64,000 bases of DNA, taken from NCBI RefSeq assembly GCF_007744075.1, contig NZ_CP036266.1:8150564-8214563 (forward strand), in the 5' to 3' direction. The stretch comes from Gimesia chilikensis (GTDB lineage Bacteria; Planctomycetota; Planctomycetia; Planctomycetales; Planctomycetaceae). Below the pieces are notes generated by a model. That model saw only the letters and a list, made by a program, of their open reading frames with translations, was not told where the DNA came from and searched no databases. Positions 17,504-25,482 of the stretch are shown in pieces. Position numbers and translations under genes: made by a program. The stretch's first letter is position 1. The number at the start of each line of letters is the position of its first letter.

Positions 17504-18005
17504 CGAAGGTCCCCGACTTTGTGAGTTCTTCCAGGAATTCCAGACTCTGCACTTCCGAGTAAGTGTCCAGATTCTCAATAAACGAGAGCTCCCTGATCAG
17601 CGGATCGGATTCGTCCGGCACCCACTGATTGGTAATCAGATATCCCAGGAAAATCGAACAGGCCAGCCCCGCGATCCAGCCGGCCGAGATCGCGACTTTG
17701 CGGAGTTGCGCCCGTGTCTTTTTCGTCATGCCGAAACCGGATGGCTGCTGATCTTCAGCGGCCTGGGCTTCCAGTTGAACGGTGCGAATGCTCGAGAGGG
17801 TTTTGTCGGTGAATTCCTCAGACGCCCTGGAGATCGGCAGACGATCCAGCATTTCCCAGGCGCGCTCCAGCCCATCGACGCGTTCACGCGTGGACTCGTC
17901 GTTCGAGAGCGCCTGCTCGACTTCGATCGCTTCCTGCTCGCTGACCTCGCCATCGAGGTAAGCCACCAGTTTCTCGAGTTCCTGTTCTGTGATGTCTTTG
18001 CTCAT
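17484..18005 (-). CDS. Membrane anti-sigma factor
   Basis: 173 residues. The N-terminal segment 'EQELEKLVAYLDGEVSEQEAIEVEQALSNDESTRERVDGLERAWEMLDRLP' is the zinc-finger-less anti-sigma (ASD-like) pattern. A single transmembrane helix follows ('AISAGWIAGLACSIFLGYLI', about 110-130), then a short periplasmic tail. It sits immediately downstream of the ECF sigma gene (8-base gap) and overlaps the DUF3106-like gene. The expected role is to hold the sigma factor at the inner membrane until a periplasmic signal arrives. No HxxxCxxC zinc motif is present. Confidence 0.8.
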   Translation of the reverse strand: MSKDITEQELEKLVAYLDGEVSEQEAIEVEQALSNDESTRERVDGLERAWEMLDRLPISRASEEFTDKTLSSIRTVQLEAQAAEDQQPSGFGMTKKTRAQLRKVAISAGWIAGLACSIFLGYLITNQWVPDESDPLIRELSFIENLDTYSEVQSLEFLEELTKSGTFDETAQQ

Positions 18006-18013
18006 CGCACGTC

Positions 18014-18613
18014 TCAACCGTTGATATGTTTTTCCAGTTGCACCCGTAAGTTTTCCCGGGCACGTGACAGTAATGATTTCACCGCCGCCTCGGACAGCTT
18101 CATCGCGGTCCCGATGTCGGCGTAACTCATCCCTTCAAATTTGTGTAACAGCACTGCCATCTGTTGTCGTTCGTTCAAAGTTTCCAGTGCCTGGCGGACC
18201 ACCGCCTGGGTCTCTTTCAGTCCGACCTGACGCGAGGGCATCATCCCGGATTTTTCCATTAACAGCTGCTCTTCCGGACGCATTCCCAGCGGGCCGGAAT
18301 CGTGGGGATTGAGGGCCACCTCTCTGCGGCGTCCCTTGTTGCGGCGGGAGTTGCTGGCCAGGTTGTTGGCGATGCGAAACAGCCAGGTCGAAAATTTCGC
18401 CTTCGGCTCATACTTGTCGCGTGATCGATAAATCCGCAGAAACACTTCCTGCGCCAGATCTTCTGCTGCCTCCTGATTGCCCAGCAAATGGCAAAAGATG
18501 CCGACGATGCGGTCCTGGTACGCTGCTACCAGCTCAGTGAACGCACCTTCATCGCCGCCCTTGGCGCGCAGCATCAGCTGTACGTCAGGGTCCCGTAAGT
18601 ATGGTGAATTCAT
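18014..18613 (-). CDS. ECF-family RNA polymerase sigma factor
   Basis: 199 residues from the ATG at 18613. Region 2 is 'FTELVAAYQDRIVGIFCHLLGNQEAAEDLAQEVFLRIYRS' followed by 'FSTWLFRIANNLASNSRRNK'. Region 4 is 'LETLNERQQMAVLLHKFEGMSYADIGTAMKLSEAAVKSLLSRARENLR', a canonical helix-turn-helix for the -35 element. The linker between the two is unusually long. The downstream anti-sigma and DUF3106-like genes form a signalling operon. The 350-base region upstream (18614-18961) should contain its promoter. Confidence 0.93.
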   Translation of the reverse strand: MNSPYLRDPDVQLMLRAKGGDEGAFTELVAAYQDRIVGIFCHLLGNQEAAEDLAQEVFLRIYRSRDKYEPKAKFSTWLFRIANNLASNSRRNKGRRREVALNPHDSGPLGMRPEEQLLMEKSGMMPSRQVGLKETQAVVRQALETLNERQQMAVLLHKFEGMSYADIGTAMKLSEAAVKSLLSRARENLRVQLEKHING

Positions 18614-18961
18614 GATCTCAGTAGTAACCACAGCTGACTTCAGGCTCCCCTCTATGAGGCCAGTTGCCCCACGTGTATTAAACACACAGCGTAACACAAA
18701 GTTTCTCTCAGAGTTTGGGAGAAACCCGCTTTTTAACTGTTTCGCTGCACGATTCTAACGGTTATCGTCGCTAAACCCGGCAGTGAACACAAGCTGTTCC
18801 CGAATGAAAATTGCATTTCGGATCCGCATTCCCTGCCGTATTTTATTTTAGCAGGTAGTCGCCCACAGTGGCCTGGTTATGATAACATAGTGTCTTCCGA
18901 CTGATTTTCTGACCTGGTTTCTCGCCTCCTGCCAGTCCCCTGAACCCGCCGAGGACGGTCC
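18614..18961. promoter_or_regulatory. Divergent intergenic region between the ECF sigma and eboE genes
   Basis: About 350 bases without a gene. It is AT-rich in the middle and should carry divergent promoters for the sigma operon and eboE. A GTTATGATAAC near-palindrome lies near 18874 and could be an operator or autoregulatory element. I cannot assign a specific -35/-10 pair. Confidence 0.35.
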
Positions 18962-20128
18962 ATGACGTTAAATTCGCTCCCTTTGAGTTATTGCACGAAC
19001 GTGCATCCCGGCCTGACAACCGCGGAGATTCTGCAGAAACTCGATGAATTTACCCTGCCGATTCAAGAGCAGCTGGGATCCCCGCTGGCCGCCGGTCTCT
19101 GGCTGGCGCAACCGGTGATCGAGGAAATCCTCTCAGAGCCAGAAGGCATCGCCCGCTTCGCCGAACAGCTGCAGCAGCGCAACCTGACCTGCTACACGCT
19201 CAACGCGTTCCCCTACGGCAATTTTCACAGCGAACGCGTCAAAGAGAATGTCTACCTCCCCGACTGGACAGAGCCCGAACGGCTGGAATACACCAAAGGC
19301 TGCGCCCGCGTCCTGGCGGCACTGTTGCCCGAGGGAGTCGAAGGCAGCATCTCCACGGTCCCCCTGGGCTTCAAAGGCTTCGAGCATCCCCGCGACTTCA
19401 GTCAACAATGCGTCGACCAGCTGATTGAGCTGGCCGTCTTTCTGAAACAGCTTCAGGACGAAACCGGACGCACCATTCGCCTGGCCATCGAACCCGAACC
19501 GTTCTGCGTGATTGAATTCACCCACGAACTGATCGTCTATTTCGAACGGCTCTACGAACGGGCCGCCGACAAACAGCTGCTGGGCGTGGTCCGCGAATTT
19601 ATCGGGGCCTGCTACGATATCTGTCACCAGGCCGTCGAATTCGAAGACATTCCCGGCTCGATCCGGCAGATCACTCACGCGGAAATCCGCATCAACAAAA
19701 TTCATATTTCCAACGCCATCGAACTCAACGATCCCTGGAATAACAAAGCAGGCCGCACGCAGCTCGCAGACTACGCCGAGCCCCGCTACCTGCACCAGAC
19801 CATCATCAACCTCAAGAACGGCGACCTGCTCCGCATCCCCGACCTCGACCGCGACTTCCTGCTCGATCCGCATCCCCGTCTGCAGGAAACCGAACGCCTG
19901 CGAGTGCACTTCCACGTGCCCGTCGACGCGCAGACCCTGGGGTCGCTGGGAACCACACACCGCGAACTGAAACAGGCACTGGCCACGGTCAAGGAACTCG
20001 ACTACGCGCCGCACCTCGAAGTGGAAACCTATACCTGGGAAGTCCTGCCCGGCGATCAGAAACCATCGCTGGTCGACGGATTGACGCGCGAACTGCAGGC
20101 CGCCCGCAAACTGATTGATTCGCTTTAA
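18962..20128 (+). CDS. eboE: EboE, metabolite traffic protein (TIM-barrel)
   Basis: 388 residues. The protein matches EboE: 'SYCTNVHPGLTTAEILQKL', 'LGLWLAQP'-like 'GLWLAQPVIEEIL', 'NLTCYTLNAFPYGNFHSERVKENVYLPDW', 'STVPLGFKGF', 'IRLAIEPEPFCVIE' and 'GACYDICHQAVEFED'. The fold is xylose-isomerase-like and probably metal-binding. In other bacteria EboE is one of six Ebo proteins thought to move a prenylated or polyketide precursor to the periplasm. Here eboA-D and eboF are not adjacent. Its stop lies 19 bases before the XdhC-family start. Confidence 0.88.
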   Translation: MTLNSLPLSYCTNVHPGLTTAEILQKLDEFTLPIQEQLGSPLAAGLWLAQPVIEEILSEPEGIARFAEQLQQRNLTCYTLNAFPYGNFHSERVKENVYLPDWTEPERLEYTKGCARVLAALLPEGVEGSISTVPLGFKGFEHPRDFSQQCVDQLIELAVFLKQLQDETGRTIRLAIEPEPFCVIEFTHELIVYFERLYERAADKQLLGVVREFIGACYDICHQAVEFEDIPGSIRQITHAEIRINKIHISNAIELNDPWNNKAGRTQLADYAEPRYLHQTIINLKNGDLLRIPDLDRDFLLDPHPRLQETERLRVHFHVPVDAQTLGSLGTTHRELKQALATVKELDYAPHLEVETYTWEVLPGDQKPSLVDGLTRELQAARKLIDSL

Positions 20129-20147
20129 TCAACTGAAGTCAACTATC

Positions 20148-21245
20148 ATGCGTGAGCTATTACTCGAACTCGAACAGGCCGTCCAGCAGCAGAAACCCGT
20201 CTGCTACACCTGCCTGGTAGAAACCCGGGGCTCGACCCCGCAAAAGCCCGGGGCTGCCATGCTGATTTTCAGTGATGGTTCCCAGGTAGGAACACTCGGC
20301 GGCGGTTGTGTGGAAGCCGAGGTCAAACGCCGCGCACTCCGTGTGCTCGATTCGGATGCCCCGGAAATCATGACCTTCCAGCTCGACAACGATTACGGCT
20401 GGGATGACGGCCTGATCTGTGGCGGACGCATGAAAGTGCTCGTCGATCCGGTACGCAATGCTGATGACTTACAATACTTCCGCACGATGCTGCAGCAACT
20501 CGCCGCAGACCAGGGTTGTACTGAAGCCATCGTCCTCAACCCTGAATCGGCCGAAGGCATCGCCGAAACCGATCGCTTTCTGATCAACGCGGATGCCGAG
20601 ATCGTCGCTTCGCGAGGCAATCCCCAGCCCCCCGCACAACTACAGGCCGGTCTCAAACCGATCCAGAATCGACCCCGACCTTATGTCAACGCGGGCATCG
20701 CCTATCTGACCTTTCACCAGACCTGCCAGCTCATCGTTATCGGCTGTGGTCATGTGGGACAGAAGGTCGCCGAGCTGGCCAGCGATGTCGATTTCGAAAT
20801 CATCGCCGTCGATGATCGCCAGGAATACTGCAACGCCGAACGCTTCCCCTCCGCGAAACAGCTGATCGTCGGCACCTTCGATACCACGCTGGCCGACCTC
20901 CCCATCAATCGGGATACCTTCATCATCATCGTCACCCGAGGTCACAACCACGATGAAGAGGCCCTGGGTTACGTGGCGCAATCACCCGCCCGCTATATCG
21001 GTATGATCGGAAGCCGCCGCAAAGTCAAACTGATCTTCGAGGACCTGATCCGCATGGGCACACCCCGCGATGCCCTCGCCCGCGTTCACGCACCGCTCGG
21101 TTTTGAGATCGGCTCACAGACGGTCCCGGAAATTGCGCTCAGTATCGTCGCGGAACTGGTTGCCTGGCGCAACCTGGATGAAGTACCCGCCGGCTATCAG
21201 CGGACCAGCCTGGTGGAAGAATTGAAAACTCCCGATCCGGCCTGA
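20148..21245 (+). CDS. XdhC/CoxI family protein (molybdenum-cofactor insertion)
   Basis: 365 residues. The N-terminal XdhC domain has 'VETRGSTPQKPGAAMLIFSDGSQVGTLGGGCVEAEV' and 'GLICGGRMKVLVDP'. The C-terminal Rossmann-like part has 'LIVIGCGHVGQKVAELA', 'IIAVDDRQEYCNAERFP' and 'IGMIGSRRKVKLIFEDL'. XdhC proteins bind molybdenum cofactor and help insert it, with its terminal sulfur, into xanthine dehydrogenase-type enzymes. No molybdo-enzyme is encoded nearby. The ATG at 20148 is 19 bases after the eboE stop, so the two are probably one transcript. Confidence 0.9.
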   Translation: MRELLLELEQAVQQQKPVCYTCLVETRGSTPQKPGAAMLIFSDGSQVGTLGGGCVEAEVKRRALRVLDSDAPEIMTFQLDNDYGWDDGLICGGRMKVLVDPVRNADDLQYFRTMLQQLAADQGCTEAIVLNPESAEGIAETDRFLINADAEIVASRGNPQPPAQLQAGLKPIQNRPRPYVNAGIAYLTFHQTCQLIVIGCGHVGQKVAELASDVDFEIIAVDDRQEYCNAERFPSAKQLIVGTFDTTLADLPINRDTFIIIVTRGHNHDEEALGYVAQSPARYIGMIGSRRKVKLIFEDLIRMGTPRDALARVHAPLGFEIGSQTVPEIALSIVAELVAWRNLDEVPAGYQRTSLVEELKTPDPA

Positions 21246-21276
21246 AGCTTCAGGTCGGCATCATCATGACAGCCGG

Positions 21277-21636
21277 TTACTCTTCCCAGTCGTCGGGATC
21301 TTCGAATTCCTGCTCTTCGGCCTCGAGGATTTCGTTGGTTTTGGCATCGCCGCGACGGAAGACAGCCACCACATCTTCGATGGGCACCACGTAGAGCACG
21401 TTGTCCGGTTCGAAATCGACGGGGATCGCTTCGCTGGGGTTAAACAGGACCTTGTCGTACTTCTTGATCGGGAAATCATCGTCCCGCGCAATCTGCACGC
21501 TGATCTCCACCACCCGGCCGGTGATGTTTGGAATCTCCGCTTTGTCGGGGAGCACAATCCCCCCTTTGGTCGTCTGACGACTTTCATCTTTGCGGATGAG
21601 AATTCGCATTCCCAGTGGTTCAACCCAGTCTGACAC
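21277..21636 (-). CDS. Co-chaperone GroES family, with acidic C-terminal tail
   Basis: 119 residues. The fold signatures are 'PLGMRILIRKDE', the mobile loop 'SRQTTKGGIVLPD', and 'DKVLFNPSEAIPVDF' and 'YVVPIEDVVAVF'. The mobile loop keeps the GroEL-contact tripeptide (GIV). It is about 20 residues longer than classical GroES because of an acidic tail ('EILEAEEQEFEDPDDWEE'). The start is a GTG at 21636 behind GGGAG with a 6-base gap. No groEL is adjacent, so this is a stand-alone paralogue that probably works with a GroEL encoded elsewhere. Confidence 0.88.
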   Translation of the reverse strand: MSDWVEPLGMRILIRKDESRQTTKGGIVLPDKAEIPNITGRVVEISVQIARDDDFPIKKYDKVLFNPSEAIPVDFEPDNVLYVVPIEDVVAVFRRGDAKTNEILEAEEQEFEDPDDWEE

Positions 21637-21940
21637 TCATATCTCCCAGTCTAAAATCAATAATTCATAAACGCCTGTGGCGCTGAAGTTTTACGAAAAT
21701 AAGCAGTTTTGCCCCAGATCGCAACACAGACAGCCCTCTAATCATAGGCCATCTGCACCCCGAAAAGAACCCCGAAAATCAGGTGTCCGCCCCGGGATAC
21801 GCACGATTTGCCTGTAAGCGGGAAAGAATTCCGCGTCCGAACTCCATTCCTCACACGCACATCCCCCAATATTTATGATAGAGACCCGCCACCAGTGCGA
21901 ACTGACCACTCGAATTTCCGAGTCCCTGTTGCATCGCCGG

Positions 21941-21968
21941 TTGATAATGTAAAATGTACATCTATAAA
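21941..21968 (+). promoter_or_regulatory. Sigma70-type promoter for the ferritin-like gene
   Basis: TTGATA (21941-21946) is separated by 16 bases from TATAAA (21963-21968), each matching five of six consensus bases. The ATG of the downstream gene is 76 bases away. It lies in the 408-base gene-free stretch 21637-22044, which shows nothing else. Confidence 0.6.
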
Positions 21969-22044
21969 GAAAGTAACATACGCTCTGATTCACACTCTGG
22001 GAGCTGTATTCACAATTTCCCGTACTAATATTCAGGAGACCGAC

Positions 22045-22470
22045 ATGGATAAGCAGACAATGATTGAGAAACTGAATGAAGATCTGGCGAGCGAACTGGC
22101 CGCCATCATCCAATACACCACCTATGCCGCCAAGGCCACCGGACCTTACCGTCCGCAACTGACTCAATTCTACCTGGCCGAAGTCCCCGATGAACTGGGA
22201 CATGCACAGTACCTGGCGAATAAAATCGTCGCCCTGGGTGGCGAACCGACCACCGTTGCCGGCAAGGTCAAAGCAGCACACAGCAACCGCGAAATGCTCG
22301 AAGCAGTCCTCGCTGCCGAAAAAGAAGCGACCGCCGGCTACACCCAACGGGCAAAAGAAGCCGAAGAACTGGGCGACAAAGGCATGGCCGTTCAGCTGGA
22401 AGACATGGTCCGCGATGAAAGCGGTCACGCGGAAGAAGTCGAACGCATTCTCATGGACTGGCCACTCTAA
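22045..22470 (+). CDS. Ferritin-like / bacterioferritin-type protein
   Basis: 141 residues from the ATG at 22045, which has AGGAG (22034-22038) upstream. A four-helix ferritin-like domain is visible: 'KLNEDLASELAAIIQYTTYAAK', 'LAEVPDELGHAQYLANKI', 'LEAVLAAEKEATAGYTQRAKEAEE' and 'LEDMVRDESGHAEEVERIL'. The paired E..H (ELGH) and E..H (ESGH) motifs supply di-iron ligands. The role is iron storage or a related di-iron function in the cytoplasm. It has its own promoter and a strong terminator, so it is monocistronic. Confidence 0.9.
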   Translation: MDKQTMIEKLNEDLASELAAIIQYTTYAAKATGPYRPQLTQFYLAEVPDELGHAQYLANKIVALGGEPTTVAGKVKAAHSNREMLEAVLAAEKEATAGYTQRAKEAEELGDKGMAVQLEDMVRDESGHAEEVERILMDWPL

Positions 22471-22496
22471 GCCAGCCCCTGACAGAGTCTCAAATC

Positions 22497-22535
22497 CAGA
22501 CCCGTCCGCGTTACTGCGGGCGGGTCTGTTTTTTT
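22497..22535 (+). terminator. Rho-independent terminator after the ferritin-like gene
   Basis: A 13-base stem (CAGACCCGTCCGC with GCGGGCGGGTCTG, one G-U pair) closes a 6-base loop and is followed by seven Ts. It lies 27 bases after the stop codon and also faces the end of the convergent apgM gene, which it could serve in reverse only weakly. Confidence 0.9.
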
Positions 22536-22545
22536 GTGTCGACTC

Positions 22546-23760
22546 TCAGTTGGTCAGGGTGCCGAAGAAAAAGGGCATCAGCTGATGACCTTTAGGCAGC
22601 AGCAGGTTGCTGGCCCCGGCGCTGACTTCATCATACTTGTTGGACTGATCGGGACGCACTTTGGTTCCACAAATGCCGAAGGGCACATACCCGTGGCTGT
22701 GCGTTTTCGTTCTGAGGAACGTCGGATGATCGGGGCAGACCAGGATGCGATAGTCGCCCTGTTCCCGCAGATATTCGTGCACCGGCCCGACAATGTGCTG
22801 GTCGATATTTTCCAGCGCCTTGATCTTCTCGTGCACTTCCCCTTCGTGCGAGGCTTCGTCGGTCGCTTCCACATGCACCACAACGAAGTCCGTATTCTGC
22901 AGGGTCTCAATCGCGGCACGTCCCTTGGCGGCGTAATCGGTGTCGGTGTAGCCGGTGGCCCCTTCGACTTCAATCACATCCCAGCCCAGCAGGCGTCCCA
23001 GACCACGTAACAGGTCGACGGCGGTAATCACCGCGCCGCTCTTGCCGAACTGTTCCTGGAACGGCGTCAAAGCCGGGCGGCTCCCCTGGCCCCAGAGCCA
23101 GATCTGCGTCGCCGGCGGATTGCCGTCAGACCGCTTCTGATTCAACTTCGATTTGCTGAACAGCTTCTTGCTGCGTTCCATCAGATCATTCAGCAACTCG
23201 CCCCCTTTGCCTGACGGCAGGTCCTGCGCGATCGGCTGATCGGTCAGGTCGTGGGGTGGAGTCGTCGATGTTCCCCCATCGAACGGTTGATCGTCGGCGT
23301 CTTTGGCCCGGTAGACGAGCAGGTTCCGGTAGCTCACCCCCTGGTGAAACTCCCACTGCGGATCGTCGGCGGTCGCTTCCTGTAACAGGCTGATCAGTTC
23401 CGCACCGACCTCGTTGGGCAGCTGAGATGCGGTGAAGCTGGCCATGTTCCCTTTGTCGATCGTCACGAAATTGCAGCGGATGGCCCAGTCGTGCGGACCC
23501 AGCTCGATTCCCTGGGCGGCCGCTTCCAGCGGAGCCCGTCCCGTGTGAAAGACCAGTGGATCGTAGCCGAACAGGCTCATCGTCCCCACATCGCTGCCCG
23601 ACGGCATCGACGCCGGCACCGTGTCGGTCCGGCCCAGAATACCTGCGGACACAACTTCATCCATATGCGGCAGAAAGGCAGCCTGCAACGGGGTCTTGCC
23701 CCCTAATGCGTCCTGCGGTTCATCCGCACAGCCATCGGGAATTACGAGCACATATTTCAT
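22546..23760 (-). CDS. apgM: Cofactor-independent phosphoglycerate mutase, ApgM type
   Basis: 404 residues from the ATG at 23760 (an in-frame GTG at 23772 is the alternative). The alkaline-phosphatase-superfamily motifs are clear: 'KYVLVIPDGCADEPQDALGG', the catalytic 'PSGSDVGTMSLFGYDP', 'GRAPLEAAAQGIEL', 'DFVVVHVEATDEASHEG' and 'RILVCPDHPTFLRTKTHSHG'. It interconverts 2- and 3-phosphoglycerate in glycolysis, using a phosphoserine intermediate and two divalent metals. The archaeal-type ApgM is frequent in planctomycetes. It is convergent with the ferritin-like gene. Confidence 0.93.
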   Translation of the reverse strand: MKYVLVIPDGCADEPQDALGGKTPLQAAFLPHMDEVVSAGILGRTDTVPASMPSGSDVGTMSLFGYDPLVFHTGRAPLEAAAQGIELGPHDWAIRCNFVTIDKGNMASFTASQLPNEVGAELISLLQEATADDPQWEFHQGVSYRNLLVYRAKDADDQPFDGGTSTTPPHDLTDQPIAQDLPSGKGGELLNDLMERSKKLFSKSKLNQKRSDGNPPATQIWLWGQGSRPALTPFQEQFGKSGAVITAVDLLRGLGRLLGWDVIEVEGATGYTDTDYAAKGRAAIETLQNTDFVVVHVEATDEASHEGEVHEKIKALENIDQHIVGPVHEYLREQGDYRILVCPDHPTFLRTKTHSHGYVPFGICGTKVRPDQSNKYDEVSAGASNLLLPKGHQLMPFFFGTLTN

Positions 23761-23929
23761 GTTTTGGGACACTTACTCTCAGGCGGGATAGAAAAAGGAG
23801 TCAAAATAGACCTGTCTGGTCCTCAATATCCTGAATTTCCAGCCCGCCCGCAAGGTACCCACGCCACGAATTTTTGAACCCACTCTTATCAGACGTGCCT
23901 GTGACAGAATGACGATTTTCTTAAGCTTC

Positions 23930-25297
23930 TTACTCCTTCGGAGCAGGGTCCGAAACGACGAAATCCTTGTAAGGTTCCATCTCCGCCGTGATGACCTCCC
24001 ACGATTTCCCCATTTCGCGGAACTGGTTGAAATCCTTCGGCTTATAGGAAAATTCGAGTTCCGGCGTTTTGATCTTCGCGTACCCCTTTTCAAAGCAGGA
24101 ATGCATGGCGGCATCCAGGGCACCCGTCATCAGCAGGGTCCGCTCACAGGGATAAGGTTCCTCCTTGTTCACGAACAGATATTGAATCGCGTGCGAGAAG
24201 GCGCGGAACAGATTGCGGTTGCCCCAGGGACCGGGGAAGAAGGTCGTCGCTTTCGGCGCCGGCTCCCCTTTGATCGAACAGGCGAAGTTCCAGCGAACCC
24301 CGTTAGAGCCAATCCGCAGCATCGTGGCCCGGAAGCCGTCTTTATACTCCAGCAGAATCCCGTGCGGTTCGCGCGTCCCTTCACTGCCGATCGGATCGAA
24401 CAGCCCCCGCTTCGTATCGCCCAGCTCGGCCTGCATCGCGGCTTCGGCCAGCTTCATCGACCAGCGGCCTTCCTTACCCGCTTTGATCAGGTCGTCCCCC
24501 TTGAGGAACTGCACGCTTGAAATGCCGGTCTCACCCCCTTTGCGGAACTCGACCATCGACTGCAGCACTTCCAGGCCGTGGATGTCGTACTTCTCGATCG
24601 GCCCGCCGTGAATGGAGACGGCGTCTTCGATCTCGGTGCCGTAAGGCAGCTCCAGCGGAATCGTGCGCTCCGCGAGGGGCACCGAACTGCCGACCATCAT
24701 CGGGAAGCCGTACTTCCGCGAGGTGTCATACATTTCGCGGGCCCAGTCCCAGCGGTAGGAAAAATGCTTGTCACTGAAGACCGGCACAAAGCGGTCGGAC
24801 TGCTCCATGACCTTGACGATCGCATCGAAGAACCGCTTGCGGGGATACTTGGTCTGCCCGTACTTCGTATCGGGATAGTCGCCGTGCTCGCCAATCGACA
24901 GCACGGCGTCGACCGCCAGTTCATCGCCGCCGTTACAGAGCGCTTCAGGGATCGTTTTGTAAATGGGAATGTCGAACTGCTTCGCGATGCCGCGGGAGAG
25001 ATCGCGGTCGGTAAACTGATCGCCGTAGAAGGAAATCACATCGCACTGCGGCTCAAGCAGTTTTCCATTAAACAGGTAAGGTCCCAGGAACGGATGCAGA
25101 ATGTGATAGGCGTGCGACAGATAAAAGCACTGCGTATAAATGGCAGCGACCTGCGGTCGTTTCGTTCCGGCGGCAGCCTGCCCCGGATTCAACCAGTTGA
25201 GTCCCGCGGTCCCCGCCAGGGCGGCGGCTCCCAGTTTCAACAGATCACGGCGGGAGAGCGATTCAGACAAAGGGTGCGGCAGGTTCGCAACGGACAT
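23930..25297 (-). CDS. TAT-exported uncharacterised protein
   Basis: 455 residues. The leader 'LSRRDLLKLGAAALAGTAGL' is a twin-arginine signal, and the ATG at 25297 has AGGAG 8 bases upstream. The body has no domain I can name with confidence. It has an oxidoreductase-like layout: 'KRPQVAAIYTQCFYLSHAYHIL', 'CDVISFYGDQFTDRDLSRGIA', 'GGDELAVDAVLSIGEHGDYP' and 'VFSDKHFSYRWDWAREMYD'. The pattern is shared by a planctomycete-specific group of TAT proteins and is distantly like Gfo/Idh-type proteins. It is probably periplasmic. Confidence 0.65.
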   Translation of the reverse strand: MSVANLPHPLSESLSRRDLLKLGAAALAGTAGLNWLNPGQAAAGTKRPQVAAIYTQCFYLSHAYHILHPFLGPYLFNGKLLEPQCDVISFYGDQFTDRDLSRGIAKQFDIPIYKTIPEALCNGGDELAVDAVLSIGEHGDYPDTKYGQTKYPRKRFFDAIVKVMEQSDRFVPVFSDKHFSYRWDWAREMYDTSRKYGFPMMVGSSVPLAERTIPLELPYGTEIEDAVSIHGGPIEKYDIHGLEVLQSMVEFRKGGETGISSVQFLKGDDLIKAGKEGRWSMKLAEAAMQAELGDTKRGLFDPIGSEGTREPHGILLEYKDGFRATMLRIGSNGVRWNFACSIKGEPAPKATTFFPGPWGNRNLFRAFSHAIQYLFVNKEEPYPCERTLLMTGALDAAMHSCFEKGYAKIKTPELEFSYKPKDFNQFREMGKSWEVITAEMEPYKDFVVSDPAPKE

Positions 25298-25482
25298 AGG
25301 GAAGACTCCTGTGGTGGGAACAAGCGAGGCGAGAATCAGTCCCTCTATCGTATCAGATCATCTAGATCTCTCCACCTGTTTTTGGGGAGGGTGGGAATTT
25401 TTGTGCGGGAATTATTTGGGAGGTGGGCTCAACAGGTGAGGTTCGGATTGAACCAGACTTCCTTAAATTGGCCGAAATATTT

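Noticed and set aside
21241-21254. Perfect palindrome CCTGAAGCTTCAGG at the end of the XdhC gene
   Set aside because: Includes the stop codon and is only 14 bases with no T-run; likely chance.
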